DNA of 64,000 nucleotides from contig CALVEG010000003.1 in the NCBI GenBank assembly GCA_944326525.1, positions 1 to 64,000 on the forward strand, in the 5' to 3' direction. The position numbers and the translations under genes were made by a program. This stretch comes from Candidatus Gastranaerophilales bacterium. GTDB taxonomy: Bacteria > Cyanobacteriota > Vampirovibrionia > Gastranaerophilales > Gastranaerophilaceae. The notes under the pieces are model-generated. The model was not told where the DNA came from and did not search any database. It saw only the letters and a list, made by a program, of their open reading frames with translations. Below, one piece after another: positions 41,326 to 49,098 of this stretch (its first letter is position 1; every line of letters begins with the position of its first letter).

Positions 41326-42540
41326 TTAATAATACTGTTGATTTATAAGGTTGTTAGCCGTCTTGATAATATCTACAACTTCTGAATCTACATTTTTTAC
41401 ATTTTGTAACATTCCTAATAAATAAAATCTTCTTTTAGATCGTAACTCATCAGGATCTGTAAATTTTTTATTCAAGTCACGAACTGAGGCTTCTATATTT
41501 TTAGCTTCACGTTTTTTACCATTTTTTTTATATGTTAACATTGAAAGCAATTTAAATATTCGTCTACAATTTTCACATTTTCTAATATTTTTGTTTGTAG
41601 GATCACATAGTTCACACGTTGCATTAATTGTTTTGAATGATATATCATTTGCGATACGAAAAATCTCTGTTGCAATAATTTTATAATTAGCAAAATCCGT
41701 AGTATATCGTTGTTTAGGTAAATCAAGTACTTTTTTAAATTTTTTTTTGGAGTTGTTTAGTTCATTTTCCTTATTTAAGTAGTTTTGTTCTGATTCATTA
41801 CCATTTATATCTTTAGCAATTTCTTCAAGTTTATAAACTCTGCCATAAACTACAGCTTTAATTTTGTTTAACACTCTTGATACGCCACAAATACCACTGT
41901 TTATGTAATCATTATCGATCATCAACATAACTTGAGCGAAATCTTCTTGCGTTGGTCTACCACGCTTAGACTTGTTATCTATAACAGTTTTACTTGTATT
42001 AAATAAAGATATCCGTCCTGTTATTTCATTTGCGTATGCTCTTGTTTCTTTTATTTCTTTATTATACTGTTTCAGATCGCCTATGAATAAAATTTTAAAC
42101 AAAATATTTTTATTTTGATAATTTCGATCATAAATTACAATATATTTATTACTTATCACAAAATCACAAAGTGACTTAATCATTTCATGTTTTTCGGCAT
42201 AGATCGAGCTATCTAAAATTATATTCTGTAGATATTTGGAAGAAAAACCATTTAAATAAAAAAATACATTAGAAATATAATAAATAATTTTATTAATCAA
42301 ATCAAAATGTAATATATACTCAGGTTTTATAAATTGTCCTAATAAATTTATAGAAACTAAATCCATAAAATCAATAGGTTTGCTATGATTAATAGTTTGT
42401 TTATATGCTTTTAAATTATTTTTACGATCCTCTAGAATATTAAAAATTTCATTGAGTTTAAATTCTTCATAATGTTTTAATAAGTATGAACAAAATTTTA
42501 TATAGTTATATTGTTGATTATTCAATCTTGCTTTTGACAT
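41326..42540 (-). CDS. 404-aa island protein with a four-Cys cluster, function unknown
   Basis: A 404-aa, Lys/Asn-rich soluble protein. The N-terminal half is helical; a basic K-R-G-R-P motif (AT-hook-like) near residue 193 precedes a helix-turn-helix-like stretch (QEDFAQVMLMIDNDYINSGICGVSRVLNKI). A C-E-L-C...C-E-N-C cluster near 315-335 probably binds zinc. These hint at DNA binding, for example a replication or regulatory protein, but no family is recognised. There is no ribosome site; an extended -10 (TGGTATTAT) ends 6 nt before the ATG. It is the gene nearest the right end of the island. Confidence 0.6.
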   Translation of the reverse strand: MSKARLNNQQYNYIKFCSYLLKHYEEFKLNEIFNILEDRKNNLKAYKQTINHSKPIDFMDLVSINLLGQFIKPEYILHFDLINKIIYYISNVFFYLNGFSSKYLQNIILDSSIYAEKHEMIKSLCDFVISNKYIVIYDRNYQNKNILFKILFIGDLKQYNKEIKETRAYANEITGRISLFNTSKTVIDNKSKRGRPTQEDFAQVMLMIDNDYINSGICGVSRVLNKIKAVVYGRVYKLEEIAKDINGNESEQNYLNKENELNNSKKKFKKVLDLPKQRYTTDFANYKIIATEIFRIANDISFKTINATCELCDPTNKNIRKCENCRRIFKLLSMLTYKKNGKKREAKNIEASVRDLNKKFTDPDELRSKRRFYLLGMLQNVKNVDSEVVDIIKTANNLINQQYY

Positions 42541-42546
42541 AAAGCA

Positions 42547-42575
42547 ATAATACCAGGTTTAAATAATTTTGAAAA
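42547..42575 (-). promoter_or_regulatory. Leaderless-type promoter of the 404-aa gene
   Basis: Minus strand: TTTTCA (42570-42575), 17 nt, TATTAT (42547-42552) preceded by TGG (extended -10), then 6 nt to the ATG. Confidence 0.6.
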
Positions 42576-42641
42576 GTATGTAATATTTATTATGATATTA
42601 GCTCTATATTATAGACTATATAATTCACTTTCATCCACCAA

Positions 42642-42663
42642 AAATGTTGGCAAAATGTTGGTA
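42642..42663 (+). repeat. Right integrase arm-type repeats
   Basis: AAATGTTGGCA (42642-42652) and AAATGTTGGTA (42653-42663), the same orientation and 11-bp period as at 26381-26402; a decayed third copy follows. Confidence 0.65.
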
Positions 42664-42791
42664 AAAATGCTGAAAATGTATAAAAAAACATGAAAAAAGG
42701 TAACATTTGCATTTCTATAAAATTAAGTAATAATAAGCATTTCAGTATCATGCTCTTTCATTAATTGTTACCTGTTGTTGCGGTAAAGAAT

Positions 42792-42830
42792 AATGAGAAT
42801 CTCCCGTCCTAACCACTAGACGATACCGCT
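42792..42830 (-). pseudogene. attR: stranded 5' half of the original tRNA-Glu
   Basis: Exact 5' half of a tRNA-Glu from position 1 through the anticodon loop, with no 3' half. Its anticodon-stem strand GGAGA pairs perfectly with TCTCC of the 3' half now at 26160 onward, so this is the native half displaced by the element. Its native promoter lies just upstream. Confidence 0.88.
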
Positions 42831-42847
42831 ATTCATATTACATGCGT

Positions 42848-42876
42848 ATTTTAATCCTTATATGTTAGAATTGCAA
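42848..42876 (-). promoter_or_regulatory. Original tRNA-Glu promoter, now orphaned
   Basis: Minus strand: -35 TTGCAA (42871-42876), 17 nt, -10 TAAAAT (42848-42853), 17 nt before the tRNA-half. It now reads into the island's right end. Confidence 0.55.
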
Positions 42877-42899
42877 GAACTTTTTCGTTCTCTTAAAAG

Positions 42900-42928
42900 C
42901 AAAAAAAAGTTGCCTGAAAGTAGGCAAC
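42900..42928 (-). terminator. Minus-strand terminator in the 43-kb intergenic region
   Basis: GTTGCCT (42908-42914) pairs AGGCAAC (42921-42927), with seven or more T residues following on the minus strand. No minus-strand gene is evident upstream; the 370-bp gap to pilT holds only a 29-codon ORF (42980-43069, -), without ribosome site. Confidence 0.65.
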
Positions 42929-43149
42929 ATTAAATAAACACGAGGATATTAAGAGAGAGAGTATAAAAAAACTTTTTCTTTAATTTCGTCCTGCTATATA
43001 AACAACTTTTATTATTTTTATCCAATCATAACTTTTAAAATCCCTTACATTTATATAAAGTATTTTCATGCTGATAAATTGCCTGTAATTAAAGTATTGT
43101 TACAATATTGTAATAAATCATTTAAATAAATGGGGCTTTAAAAAAAATG

Positions 43150-43178
43150 TTGTCATATACTAACAAAAATGATATAAT
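43150..43178 (+). promoter_or_regulatory. Promoter of pilT-recO
   Basis: -35 TTGTCA (43150-43155), exactly 17 nt, consensus TATAAT (43173-43178), 26 nt before the pilT start. Confidence 0.75.
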
Positions 43179-43204
43179 CTTAAAATAAGAATAGAGAGGA
43201 AAAT

Positions 43205-44320
43205 ATGGCGGAAAGTAGTTTTGATATAGTTGCGTTTTTGGAACGTGCTGTTGCAATAGGAGCATCAGATATACACTTAGCTGTGAATGAGTATCCAGCA
43301 ATAAGAAAAGACGGTAAAATTATAAAAATAAACATGCCAGTCCTAACTGCTACCGACATAGATGAAGCTTACGGTACATTGCTTCCTGCCAGCATTAATA
43401 ATACTATGCTAGACAATATTTATGATTTGGATTTTGCTTATGAAATAGCAGGTTGTTCTCGTTTTCGTGTGAATTTGAGCAGACAGCTAGGCAGATTTTC
43501 TCTTGTAATAAGAACTATTCCTTATGAAATTAAAACTGTATCTCAATTGCATTTGCCATTATCAATAGAGCAGTTTTCAACATTGAATAATGGCTTGGTG
43601 TTAATTACAGGTCCGACAGGAAGCGGTAAATCTACGACTATTGCTTCTTTGATAGATTATATAAATCAAAATTATCCAAAGCATATTATTACGATTGAGG
43701 ATCCGGTAGAGTTTATATTCAGCAATCGTAAGTCTATAATTTCACAACGTCAGATTGGTATTGATACACCATCATTTCCTGATGGCGTGAAATATGCTTT
43801 AAGACAGGATCCTGACGTAATATTTATTGGTGAAATCAGAGATAGAGAAACTGTTATAAGTGCATTAAAGGCAGCAGAAACCGGACATTTGGTTTTTGCA
43901 ACAATACACACAAATGACGCCGTTCAAACCGTAAATAGAATAGTAAATATGTTTGAACCAGCAGATAGACTTCATGTAAGAGGTCAGATTGCGCAAATCT
44001 TGAGAGGAACAGTTTCTCAAAGATTAGTTCCTCAGCAGGATGGTATGGGCAGACGTCCTGCTTGTGAGCTTTTAGTTGTAACTCCAACCGTAAAAGATTT
44101 TATAGAAAAAGACAAGTTGGAAGATATATATGATCTTGTTCGTAAAGGATCTTTCAATAATATGATAACAATGAACATGTCGCTTTACAACTTGTATAAT
44201 GACGGTTTGGTATCGGAAGAAGTTGCCCTTGAATATTCTGATGATAAGAATGAATTGAAGCAAATGTTCCGAGGTGTATTCCATGGTACAACATCAGGGA
44301 AAGACAGAGATTTTCAATAA
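43205..44320 (+). CDS. pilT: Type IV pilus retraction ATPase PilT
   Basis: A 371-aa hexameric secretion-type ATPase. The N-terminal domain (about 1-110) contains GASDIHL. The motor domain has Walker A GPTGSGKST (136-144), the Asp box ITIEDPVEF, Walker B RQDPDVIFIGEIRD and the His box ATIHTNDAVQTVNRIV. Full motifs fit PilT, which powers pilus retraction and twitching at the inner membrane; no PilB or pilin gene is nearby. AGAGAGGAAA precedes the ATG. recO starts 2 bp after its stop and is presumably cotranscribed. Confidence 0.9.
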   Translation: MAESSFDIVAFLERAVAIGASDIHLAVNEYPAIRKDGKIIKINMPVLTATDIDEAYGTLLPASINNTMLDNIYDLDFAYEIAGCSRFRVNLSRQLGRFSLVIRTIPYEIKTVSQLHLPLSIEQFSTLNNGLVLITGPTGSGKSTTIASLIDYINQNYPKHIITIEDPVEFIFSNRKSIISQRQIGIDTPSFPDGVKYALRQDPDVIFIGEIRDRETVISALKAAETGHLVFATIHTNDAVQTVNRIVNMFEPADRLHVRGQIAQILRGTVSQRLVPQQDGMGRRPACELLVVTPTVKDFIEKDKLEDIYDLVRKGSFNNMITMNMSLYNLYNDGLVSEEVALEYSDDKNELKQMFRGVFHGTTSGKDRDFQ

Positions 44321-44322
44321 AG

Positions 44323-45084
44323 ATGAACAATTTTGTAACTGACGCGATTAATCTGAAAGCTTATAATTTAAGTGAGTCAGATAAAATTATAGTAATGTAT
44401 TCACGGGATAAGGGGCTTATAAGAGGAGTTGCCAAGGGTGTAAAGAAGCCTAAAAGTAAACTTGGGGCAAGAATGGATCTTCTTGTTGCTAATAAGCTTA
44501 TGCTTTATAAAGGCAAAAACCTTGATACAATTTGTCAGGCAGAGGCTTTAAATACATTCCACAAGATTCGTCAAAATATGGATAAAATCTTTTATTCTCT
44601 TTATATAAGCGAAGTTGTGACAAATTTTGGAGTTGAAGATGATCCTTGTTCAGGAGAAATTTTTGATTTGTTATATAAAGCATTAGAAAAAATTGCGGAA
44701 GCTTCTGATAAGGTTGATGTATTGTTAACGGTTTTAAAATTTCAGATGAAAATGATGTCATTGTCAGGATTTGGCATGGAGCTTAATACTTGTTTAAAAT
44801 GCGGCTGTGAGTTAGGAGAGGATAACATGTATTTTTCTTCTTCGCTAGGCGGAGTTATTTGCAAGGAATGTAATCAAGCTTATGGAATTTCTGTTATTAT
44901 GCATCATAAACTAAGAGATTTTCTTAAAAGTCTTGAAACAACCGATTTTGATAAAAAAAATGTCTATGAAGAAAAAGCTACAGAAAAAATTTGTTTAGTA
45001 TGTTTTGAACTTTTGAAGGGGTATATAAATTTACATTCGCCTAAAAAGTTTAATTCAACAAATATTTTGCAGGAAATATGTTAA
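44323..45084 (+). CDS. recO: DNA repair protein RecO
   Basis: A 253-aa recombination mediator that binds SSB and single-stranded DNA and helps RecR load RecA. The N-terminal OB-fold (AINLKAYNLSESDKIIVMYSRDKGLIRGVAKGVKK) is typical. It is followed by the helical domain and a zinc-binding C-x-x-C...C-x-x-C (CLKCGCELG...CKEC) near 150-175. The start is the ATG 2 bp after pilT. Function is cytosolic repair of gaps and breaks. The two-gene pairing with pilT appears to be only an operon of convenience. Confidence 0.9.
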   Translation: MNNFVTDAINLKAYNLSESDKIIVMYSRDKGLIRGVAKGVKKPKSKLGARMDLLVANKLMLYKGKNLDTICQAEALNTFHKIRQNMDKIFYSLYISEVVTNFGVEDDPCSGEIFDLLYKALEKIAEASDKVDVLLTVLKFQMKMMSLSGFGMELNTCLKCGCELGEDNMYFSSSLGGVICKECNQAYGISVIMHHKLRDFLKSLETTDFDKKNVYEEKATEKICLVCFELLKGYINLHSPKKFNSTNILQEIC

Positions 45085-45094
45085 GAGGTGTTGA

Positions 45095-45523
45095 GTGTTT
45101 AAGAATTTATTTGATTTATCAGTAAAAAGAAGCGGATTAAATGCTTTAGGATTTTATATAGTTTATGTATTAGTTGGCGGCTTACTTGCGGGTCTTTTTT
45201 GTGCCGTAATTTCAATTTCTTATTGTAAGTTTAATGAGGTCGCATGTGGAGTAAATGGTATTGCGATAGGTACAAAAATTGGACATATATGGGGACCGAT
45301 TTTTGGTATGATCTTTTCGGCAAGTGTAGGTTGTGCTGTAATGACTTGCAAAAAATTGTGGAACTCAGTTCTTGCAATTTTGTTATTTATTTTAGCTGTT
45401 CCTTTGTCTTATTTAATTGGTTGTATTGGAGCTTTTATATTTATTTCTATAATTTCTACGTTTGAAAATGGTAAGCAAGATGCTATAGAAGAAAGTATTG
45501 ATCAAAATAACCCTTCAGAATAG
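45095..45523 (+). CDS. Small three-helix membrane protein of unknown function
   Basis: A 142-aa protein with three membrane helices (about 15-40, 60-85 and 90-118) and several Cys. It starts with GTG at 45095, supported by AGAGGTG upstream. The C-terminal tail is acidic and polar. It lies 10 bp after recO on the same strand and probably belongs to the same transcript. No family is recognised. Confidence 0.65.
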   Translation: MFKNLFDLSVKRSGLNALGFYIVYVLVGGLLAGLFCAVISISYCKFNEVACGVNGIAIGTKIGHIWGPIFGMIFSASVGCAVMTCKKLWNSVLAILLFILAVPLSYLIGCIGAFIFISIISTFENGKQDAIEESIDQNNPSE

Positions 45524-45591
45524 CCTGACGGATAATGATAAAAGTGTTCTCCTGTATTAACTTGTAAACGAAGAGTTACAGGAGAAAAAAT

Positions 45592-46698
45592 ATGAAAAAA
45601 TTAGCCTTGTTTTTGGCATTGATTTTAATTGCCCCGGAAGTTTTGGCAGCTCCCAGAGTAATAAGAATTTCGCATCCAATTCCATATAATCGAAGCGTTA
45701 ATCCGTTTGTCCGACCTTATTACGGGCATTATGGAAGAGGGTATAACAGATATTATAATCGTTATTACGGAAGCAATTTAATCAGACCATATTATTATGG
45801 AAATACATTTGGTCGAATTTATAATGGAAATTATTATCCGGTGTATCAGGATTCTTCGTACTATAGAGTTTCAGAGGCTCCTGAGGTTCAAGCTAGTGAA
45901 ACATGTTCTTGTGAAGATGAAAAGTCTATTCAAGATAGGATGTTTAAAAATGTTTTTACAATGCGTCGAAAGTTATATATGGATAGTGAAAAAAATGAAA
46001 ATTTAGATTTAAGTTATAATACAAAAAGCTTGTCAGAGGATGAAATTAATTCGATAATTAATGTTTCTGAAACTCAAAAAGTTGTTAAAGATCCGAGATT
46101 ATCGTTAGTTGAAAAAAATGTATATGGCAAATCTTTTGAGCATCAATCAATGAATTTACGATTAAACAGGCTTGAAAAAGAGATGTTTAATAAGACCTTT
46201 CCAACAATGGAGGAGTCAGAAAGAATAAATAATATTTTTGTAAACTATAATGCAAACTCTATTTCAGATAAAGAGCTTTCTAAAATAGAAAAAAACGTTT
46301 TTAATAGAACCTATAGTGAAGATTCTGTTCCAGAGCGAATTTCTCGAATTGAGGAAGAACTTTTTGGTACGATTCAGTCGGGAAATTTAGATAAAAGGTT
46401 AAAGAAAGTTGAAACGGCACTACTTGCTCAGCAGCAAAAAACTCAAAAGCCGCAAGTATCTCAATATGATGCTTGTTATGGCGGATATATGCCACAAACA
46501 GGTTGGCGAAATACATTAGGCAGGGCTAGTCGTTTTTTTACAGGGTATCCGACTGGTATAACACCACCAATTCCTTCAATGCCTCCTTTCGGGATGGGTG
46601 GAAGTGGTATACATCAGGGATTTACTGACAATTGGGGAGGATATGCATACAATAATACAACCCGTGGTGGCGGTATGGGAGTGCATATTATTGACTAA
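45592..46698 (+). CDS. Secreted protein with R-L-x-x-[IL]-E / [FY]-G repeats
   Basis: A 368-aa protein with a signal peptide (MKKLALFLALILIAPEVLA), then a Tyr/Arg/Asn-rich stretch (YGHYGRGYNRYYNRYYG, about 43-60). Several repeats of about 40 residues follow (LVEKNVYGKSFEHQS..RLNRLEKEMFNKTF; KIEKNVFNRTYSEDS..RISRIEEELFGTIQ). The C-terminus is Gly/Pro-rich. The same repeat builds the protein at 62843-63814, so the two are paralogues and probably cell-surface or wall components. GTTACAGGAG precedes the ATG. It stands before the flagellar genes, without an evident functional link. Confidence 0.75.
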   Translation: MKKLALFLALILIAPEVLAAPRVIRISHPIPYNRSVNPFVRPYYGHYGRGYNRYYNRYYGSNLIRPYYYGNTFGRIYNGNYYPVYQDSSYYRVSEAPEVQASETCSCEDEKSIQDRMFKNVFTMRRKLYMDSEKNENLDLSYNTKSLSEDEINSIINVSETQKVVKDPRLSLVEKNVYGKSFEHQSMNLRLNRLEKEMFNKTFPTMEESERINNIFVNYNANSISDKELSKIEKNVFNRTYSEDSVPERISRIEEELFGTIQSGNLDKRLKKVETALLAQQQKTQKPQVSQYDACYGGYMPQTGWRNTLGRASRFFTGYPTGITPPIPSMPPFGMGGSGIHQGFTDNWGGYAYNNTTRGGGMGVHIID

Positions 46699-46787
46699 TA
46701 AAAAAATATCATTAAACTAATATCATACAAATAGATGTTTGTAGCACTTTCAAAATAACGGATAATGACAATAAGAAAGTGTAAAAA

Positions 46788-47276
46788 ATGCCTTTTAGAT
46801 ACAGACTGCAAAAAGTACTTGATTTCAGAATTAGAAAGAAAGAGGAACAGCTCTTAGTTGTTCAAAAGGCGCAGCAGGCTGTGTTTATAGCAGAAGAAAA
46901 TATCCGCAAAAATAACGAAGAAATTCGAGAAACCCAAATAAATATGCGGAAAGCTGATCCGATGATGTACGATATTTACGATAAATATTTGATACATCTT
47001 TGGGAAAAGGCAGAACAACTGGAACAGATACGTGCAGAAGCTCAGCGAATATTGGATATTGAAAAAGCAAAATTGGTAAAGCTAGAGCAAGCCGTAAAGG
47101 TTTTGGAAAAGCACAAAGAAAAAAGCCGAGAGGCATATCTAGAAGAAGAAAAGAAAGCAGAATTAAAAGGATATTCCGAACTCGGAGTTCAAAGATTTTT
47201 CAGGCAGTCGCAGGAGCGTCAAGAGGAAGAAGACGCCGCAGAAATCTTAAGACAGCTTGAACAACTGGAGGGCTAA
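46788..47276 (+). CDS. fliJ: Flagellar export chaperone FliJ
   Basis: A 162-aa, almost fully helical, charged protein (FRYRLQKVLDFRIRKKEEQLLVVQKAQQ at the start, typical of FliJ; long Glu/Lys/Arg coiled coil to the end). FliJ sits in the flagellar type III export gate, contacting the FliI ATPase and FlhA. The weak FliJ sequence family makes the call depend partly on context: a FliK-like gene starts 1 bp after its stop and a hook/rod gene follows. No good ribosome site is seen beyond GAAAGTG. Confidence 0.75.
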   Translation: MPFRYRLQKVLDFRIRKKEEQLLVVQKAQQAVFIAEENIRKNNEEIRETQINMRKADPMMYDIYDKYLIHLWEKAEQLEQIRAEAQRILDIEKAKLVKLEQAVKVLEKHKEKSREAYLEEEKKAELKGYSELGVQRFFRQSQERQEEEDAAEILRQLEQLEG

Positions 47277-48218
47277 ATGAATATAGATACAACCGTTATT
47301 TCAACGGGAAGTGAAAAAAATAATTATATAGCAGCATATCAGAATTCAAAAAATCAAAGCAACGAAGCTTTTAAATTTCAGTTGGAATCAATATCATCAT
47401 CAAAAACAGAAACAGCTGATAAGGAAGTGCAAGCAGTAGAAAGTGATACTAAAGAGGTTCAGGCAAAAGAAGAAACATCTTCCGATGACGATGCTAAAGT
47501 TTCGTCTAAAGGAGAAGATAAAGCTCAAAAGACAGAAAACACAAAAGACAATCAAGTTAAAAACGAAGCGCAGGAAGAAAATGCCCAAAATCAATCTGGA
47601 CAGAATTCACAAAATGGGCAAAATCAGCAAAATCCTCAGTCTGCAATGCTTTCTGATGAGATAGCAGAGATGTTGAAGCTTAATACAAAATCAAACGGAA
47701 TAAATCAAATAAATAACGCATCGTTTAAAGCAGGAATTAGTGAGGATGTATTTACTAATTCAGCAAAAATTGACTATGCCTCAATTTCAATGTCAGATGG
47801 GGATGCTTTATTTTTTGCAAATTTAGTTACCAAGACAGATATGACAATGTCAAGTATAGCAGGAGAATTTCAAAAATCTTTAAATAATGCTAAAGTACAG
47901 GAAGTTCAAAAGACGGCTAAAGTTTCAAGTGTTTTAATGGATGCCCTAGCTGATTCAATGAAAACCGGCAAAGCTTTCAGAATTGATTTTGACAAAGATG
48001 TTTCAGTTGTAATGAGGGTAGATAAAGACGGCAACCTAAATGCAAATTTTATTCCTGGAGATAAGGCTGTTGAAGCATATTTAAGAAATAACATTTCTTA
48101 TTTAAGAAATCGTTTTGATGAAGAAAATCTACCGTATAACGAACTTACATACAGCAAATATAAAGATCGTGAACAGGAATCCGAAAAACGTAAAGATAAG
48201 GAGAATGATAATGAATGA
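47277..48218 (+). CDS. FliK-like flagellar hook-length protein
   Basis: A 313-aa protein. The first ~130 residues are low-complexity, Gln/Asn/Ser/Lys-rich and disordered (around 90-125: NQSGQNSQNGQNQQNPQS in outline), as in FliK export substrates. The C-terminal domain (about 190-300: FRIDFDKDVSVVMRVDKDGNLNANFIPG) resembles the FliK C-terminal domain that switches export specificity. The assignment is supported mainly by the position between fliJ and a hook/rod gene, with an 8-bp overlap to the latter. Confidence 0.6.
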   Translation: MNIDTTVISTGSEKNNYIAAYQNSKNQSNEAFKFQLESISSSKTETADKEVQAVESDTKEVQAKEETSSDDDAKVSSKGEDKAQKTENTKDNQVKNEAQEENAQNQSGQNSQNGQNQQNPQSAMLSDEIAEMLKLNTKSNGINQINNASFKAGISEDVFTNSAKIDYASISMSDGDALFFANLVTKTDMTMSSIAGEFQKSLNNAKVQEVQKTAKVSSVLMDALADSMKTGKAFRIDFDKDVSVVMRVDKDGNLNANFIPGDKAVEAYLRNNISYLRNRFDEENLPYNELTYSKYKDREQESEKRKDKENDNE

Positions 48219-49047
48219 TTCTTACACCACGGCGTTGAACACCCAAAAGTCAACCCAGAACTGGATGGATGTAATTGCTCATAACATGACAAACGTCTAC
48301 ACACCGGGGTTTAGAGAAGAACAGGTAAACTTTAAAACCTTTTTAGGCGGAGCGATAGCCGACGGTTATGACAAGAAAACCGATCAGGGTAAATCAACCC
48401 CAGGTACATCAAAGGATAACTTGTTTTTGGAAGGTAAAGGTTTTTTCCTAACAAAAACTCCGGAAGGCAAGAGTGTATACACACGTCTTGGCGAATTTAC
48501 GTTTGACGGTGAAGGAGTTTATCGTGCAAAAAACGGAAATACCGTTCAAGGTTATATTTTGAATGATAAGGGTGAAATAATGCAAGGTACAAAGACTGTT
48601 TCTCAGGATTTGTATGAGCAGACAGCACTGAATGGTGGAGCACTTGATGTCCCGACGACCAATATAAAACTTTGGATAGATCCGAGCAATGGCAAATTTT
48701 TAGGTAAGTACGACGATTACGAAATTAAAGAAGACGGTACTATTTATGGAAAAGCCGATGGCGGTAAAAGAACAATTCCTTTATATAGAATAACAACACG
48801 TAATTTCCATAACGCAGCAGCTTTATATGAAATTAAAGAAGGTTATTTTATTGAAACAGAAGAATCTGGAAAGCCTGTTCTTGGTATGGGTGAAATTCGT
48901 TCAGGCTTGTTAGAAATGTCAAATGCTGATTTTAGAGGTAATATTTCATATTTTCAAATGGCTAAATTGCAGTTAGAAATTTCAAATAAACTTATTTCAA
49001 CAAATAAGGAACTCTTAGAAGAAGCTTTGAGATTAGTCGGAAACTAA
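48211..49047 (+). CDS. Flagellar hook/rod protein (FlgE/FlgF/FlgG family)
   Basis: A 278-aa axial protein. The N-terminal part (STQNWMDVIAHNMTNVYTPGFREEQVNF) matches the flagellar basal-body rod motif A-x-x-N-[IL]-x-N-x-x-T-x-G-[FY]; the C-terminal ...FQMAKLQLEISNKLISTNKELLEEALRLVGN is the conserved last helix. The length fits a FlgF/FlgG-type rod protein better than full FlgE. The start 48211 is set by AAGGAG 7 nt upstream and the family-like MNDSYTTALN. It overlaps the FliK-like gene by 8 bp, indicating translational coupling. Confidence 0.82.
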   Translation: MNDSYTTALNTQKSTQNWMDVIAHNMTNVYTPGFREEQVNFKTFLGGAIADGYDKKTDQGKSTPGTSKDNLFLEGKGFFLTKTPEGKSVYTRLGEFTFDGEGVYRAKNGNTVQGYILNDKGEIMQGTKTVSQDLYEQTALNGGALDVPTTNIKLWIDPSNGKFLGKYDDYEIKEDGTIYGKADGGKRTIPLYRITTRNFHNAAALYEIKEGYFIETEESGKPVLGMGEIRSGLLEMSNADFRGNISYFQMAKLQLEISNKLISTNKELLEEALRLVGN

Positions 49048-49098
49048 TATTAGCTTAATTGCATTTTAACGTTTTAAACTCCATTTTACGAAGGAACT

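Larger units (their letters stand above)
26196..42830. mobile_element. Integrated genomic island in tRNA-Glu(CTC)
   Basis: A 16.6-kb element bounded by 39-nt direct repeats that are the 5' half of tRNA-Glu. Inside each end lies a pair of direct 11-bp repeats of the arm-site type, and a tyrosine integrase gene starts 367 bp from the left repeat. The cargo contains a second tyrosine recombinase, a serine recombinase, an excisionase-like protein, a toxin-antitoxin pair, a KAP NTPase, a reverse transcriptase with a structured upstream RNA, and a six-gene envelope operon. The DNA looks more AT-rich than the flanks. No relaxase, coupling protein, T4SS, capsid or portal gene was recognised, so transfer would need help. 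Confidence 0.88.

Noticed and set aside
42780-42790. GCGGTAAAGAA before attR as a remnant of the tRNA 3' end
   Set aside because: Only seven bases match the 3' acceptor strand, and no T-arm follows; chance similarity is sufficient.
47400-47664. Open frames within the FliK-like gene
   Set aside because: They arise from the low-complexity Lys/Gln/Asn-rich region read in other frames.
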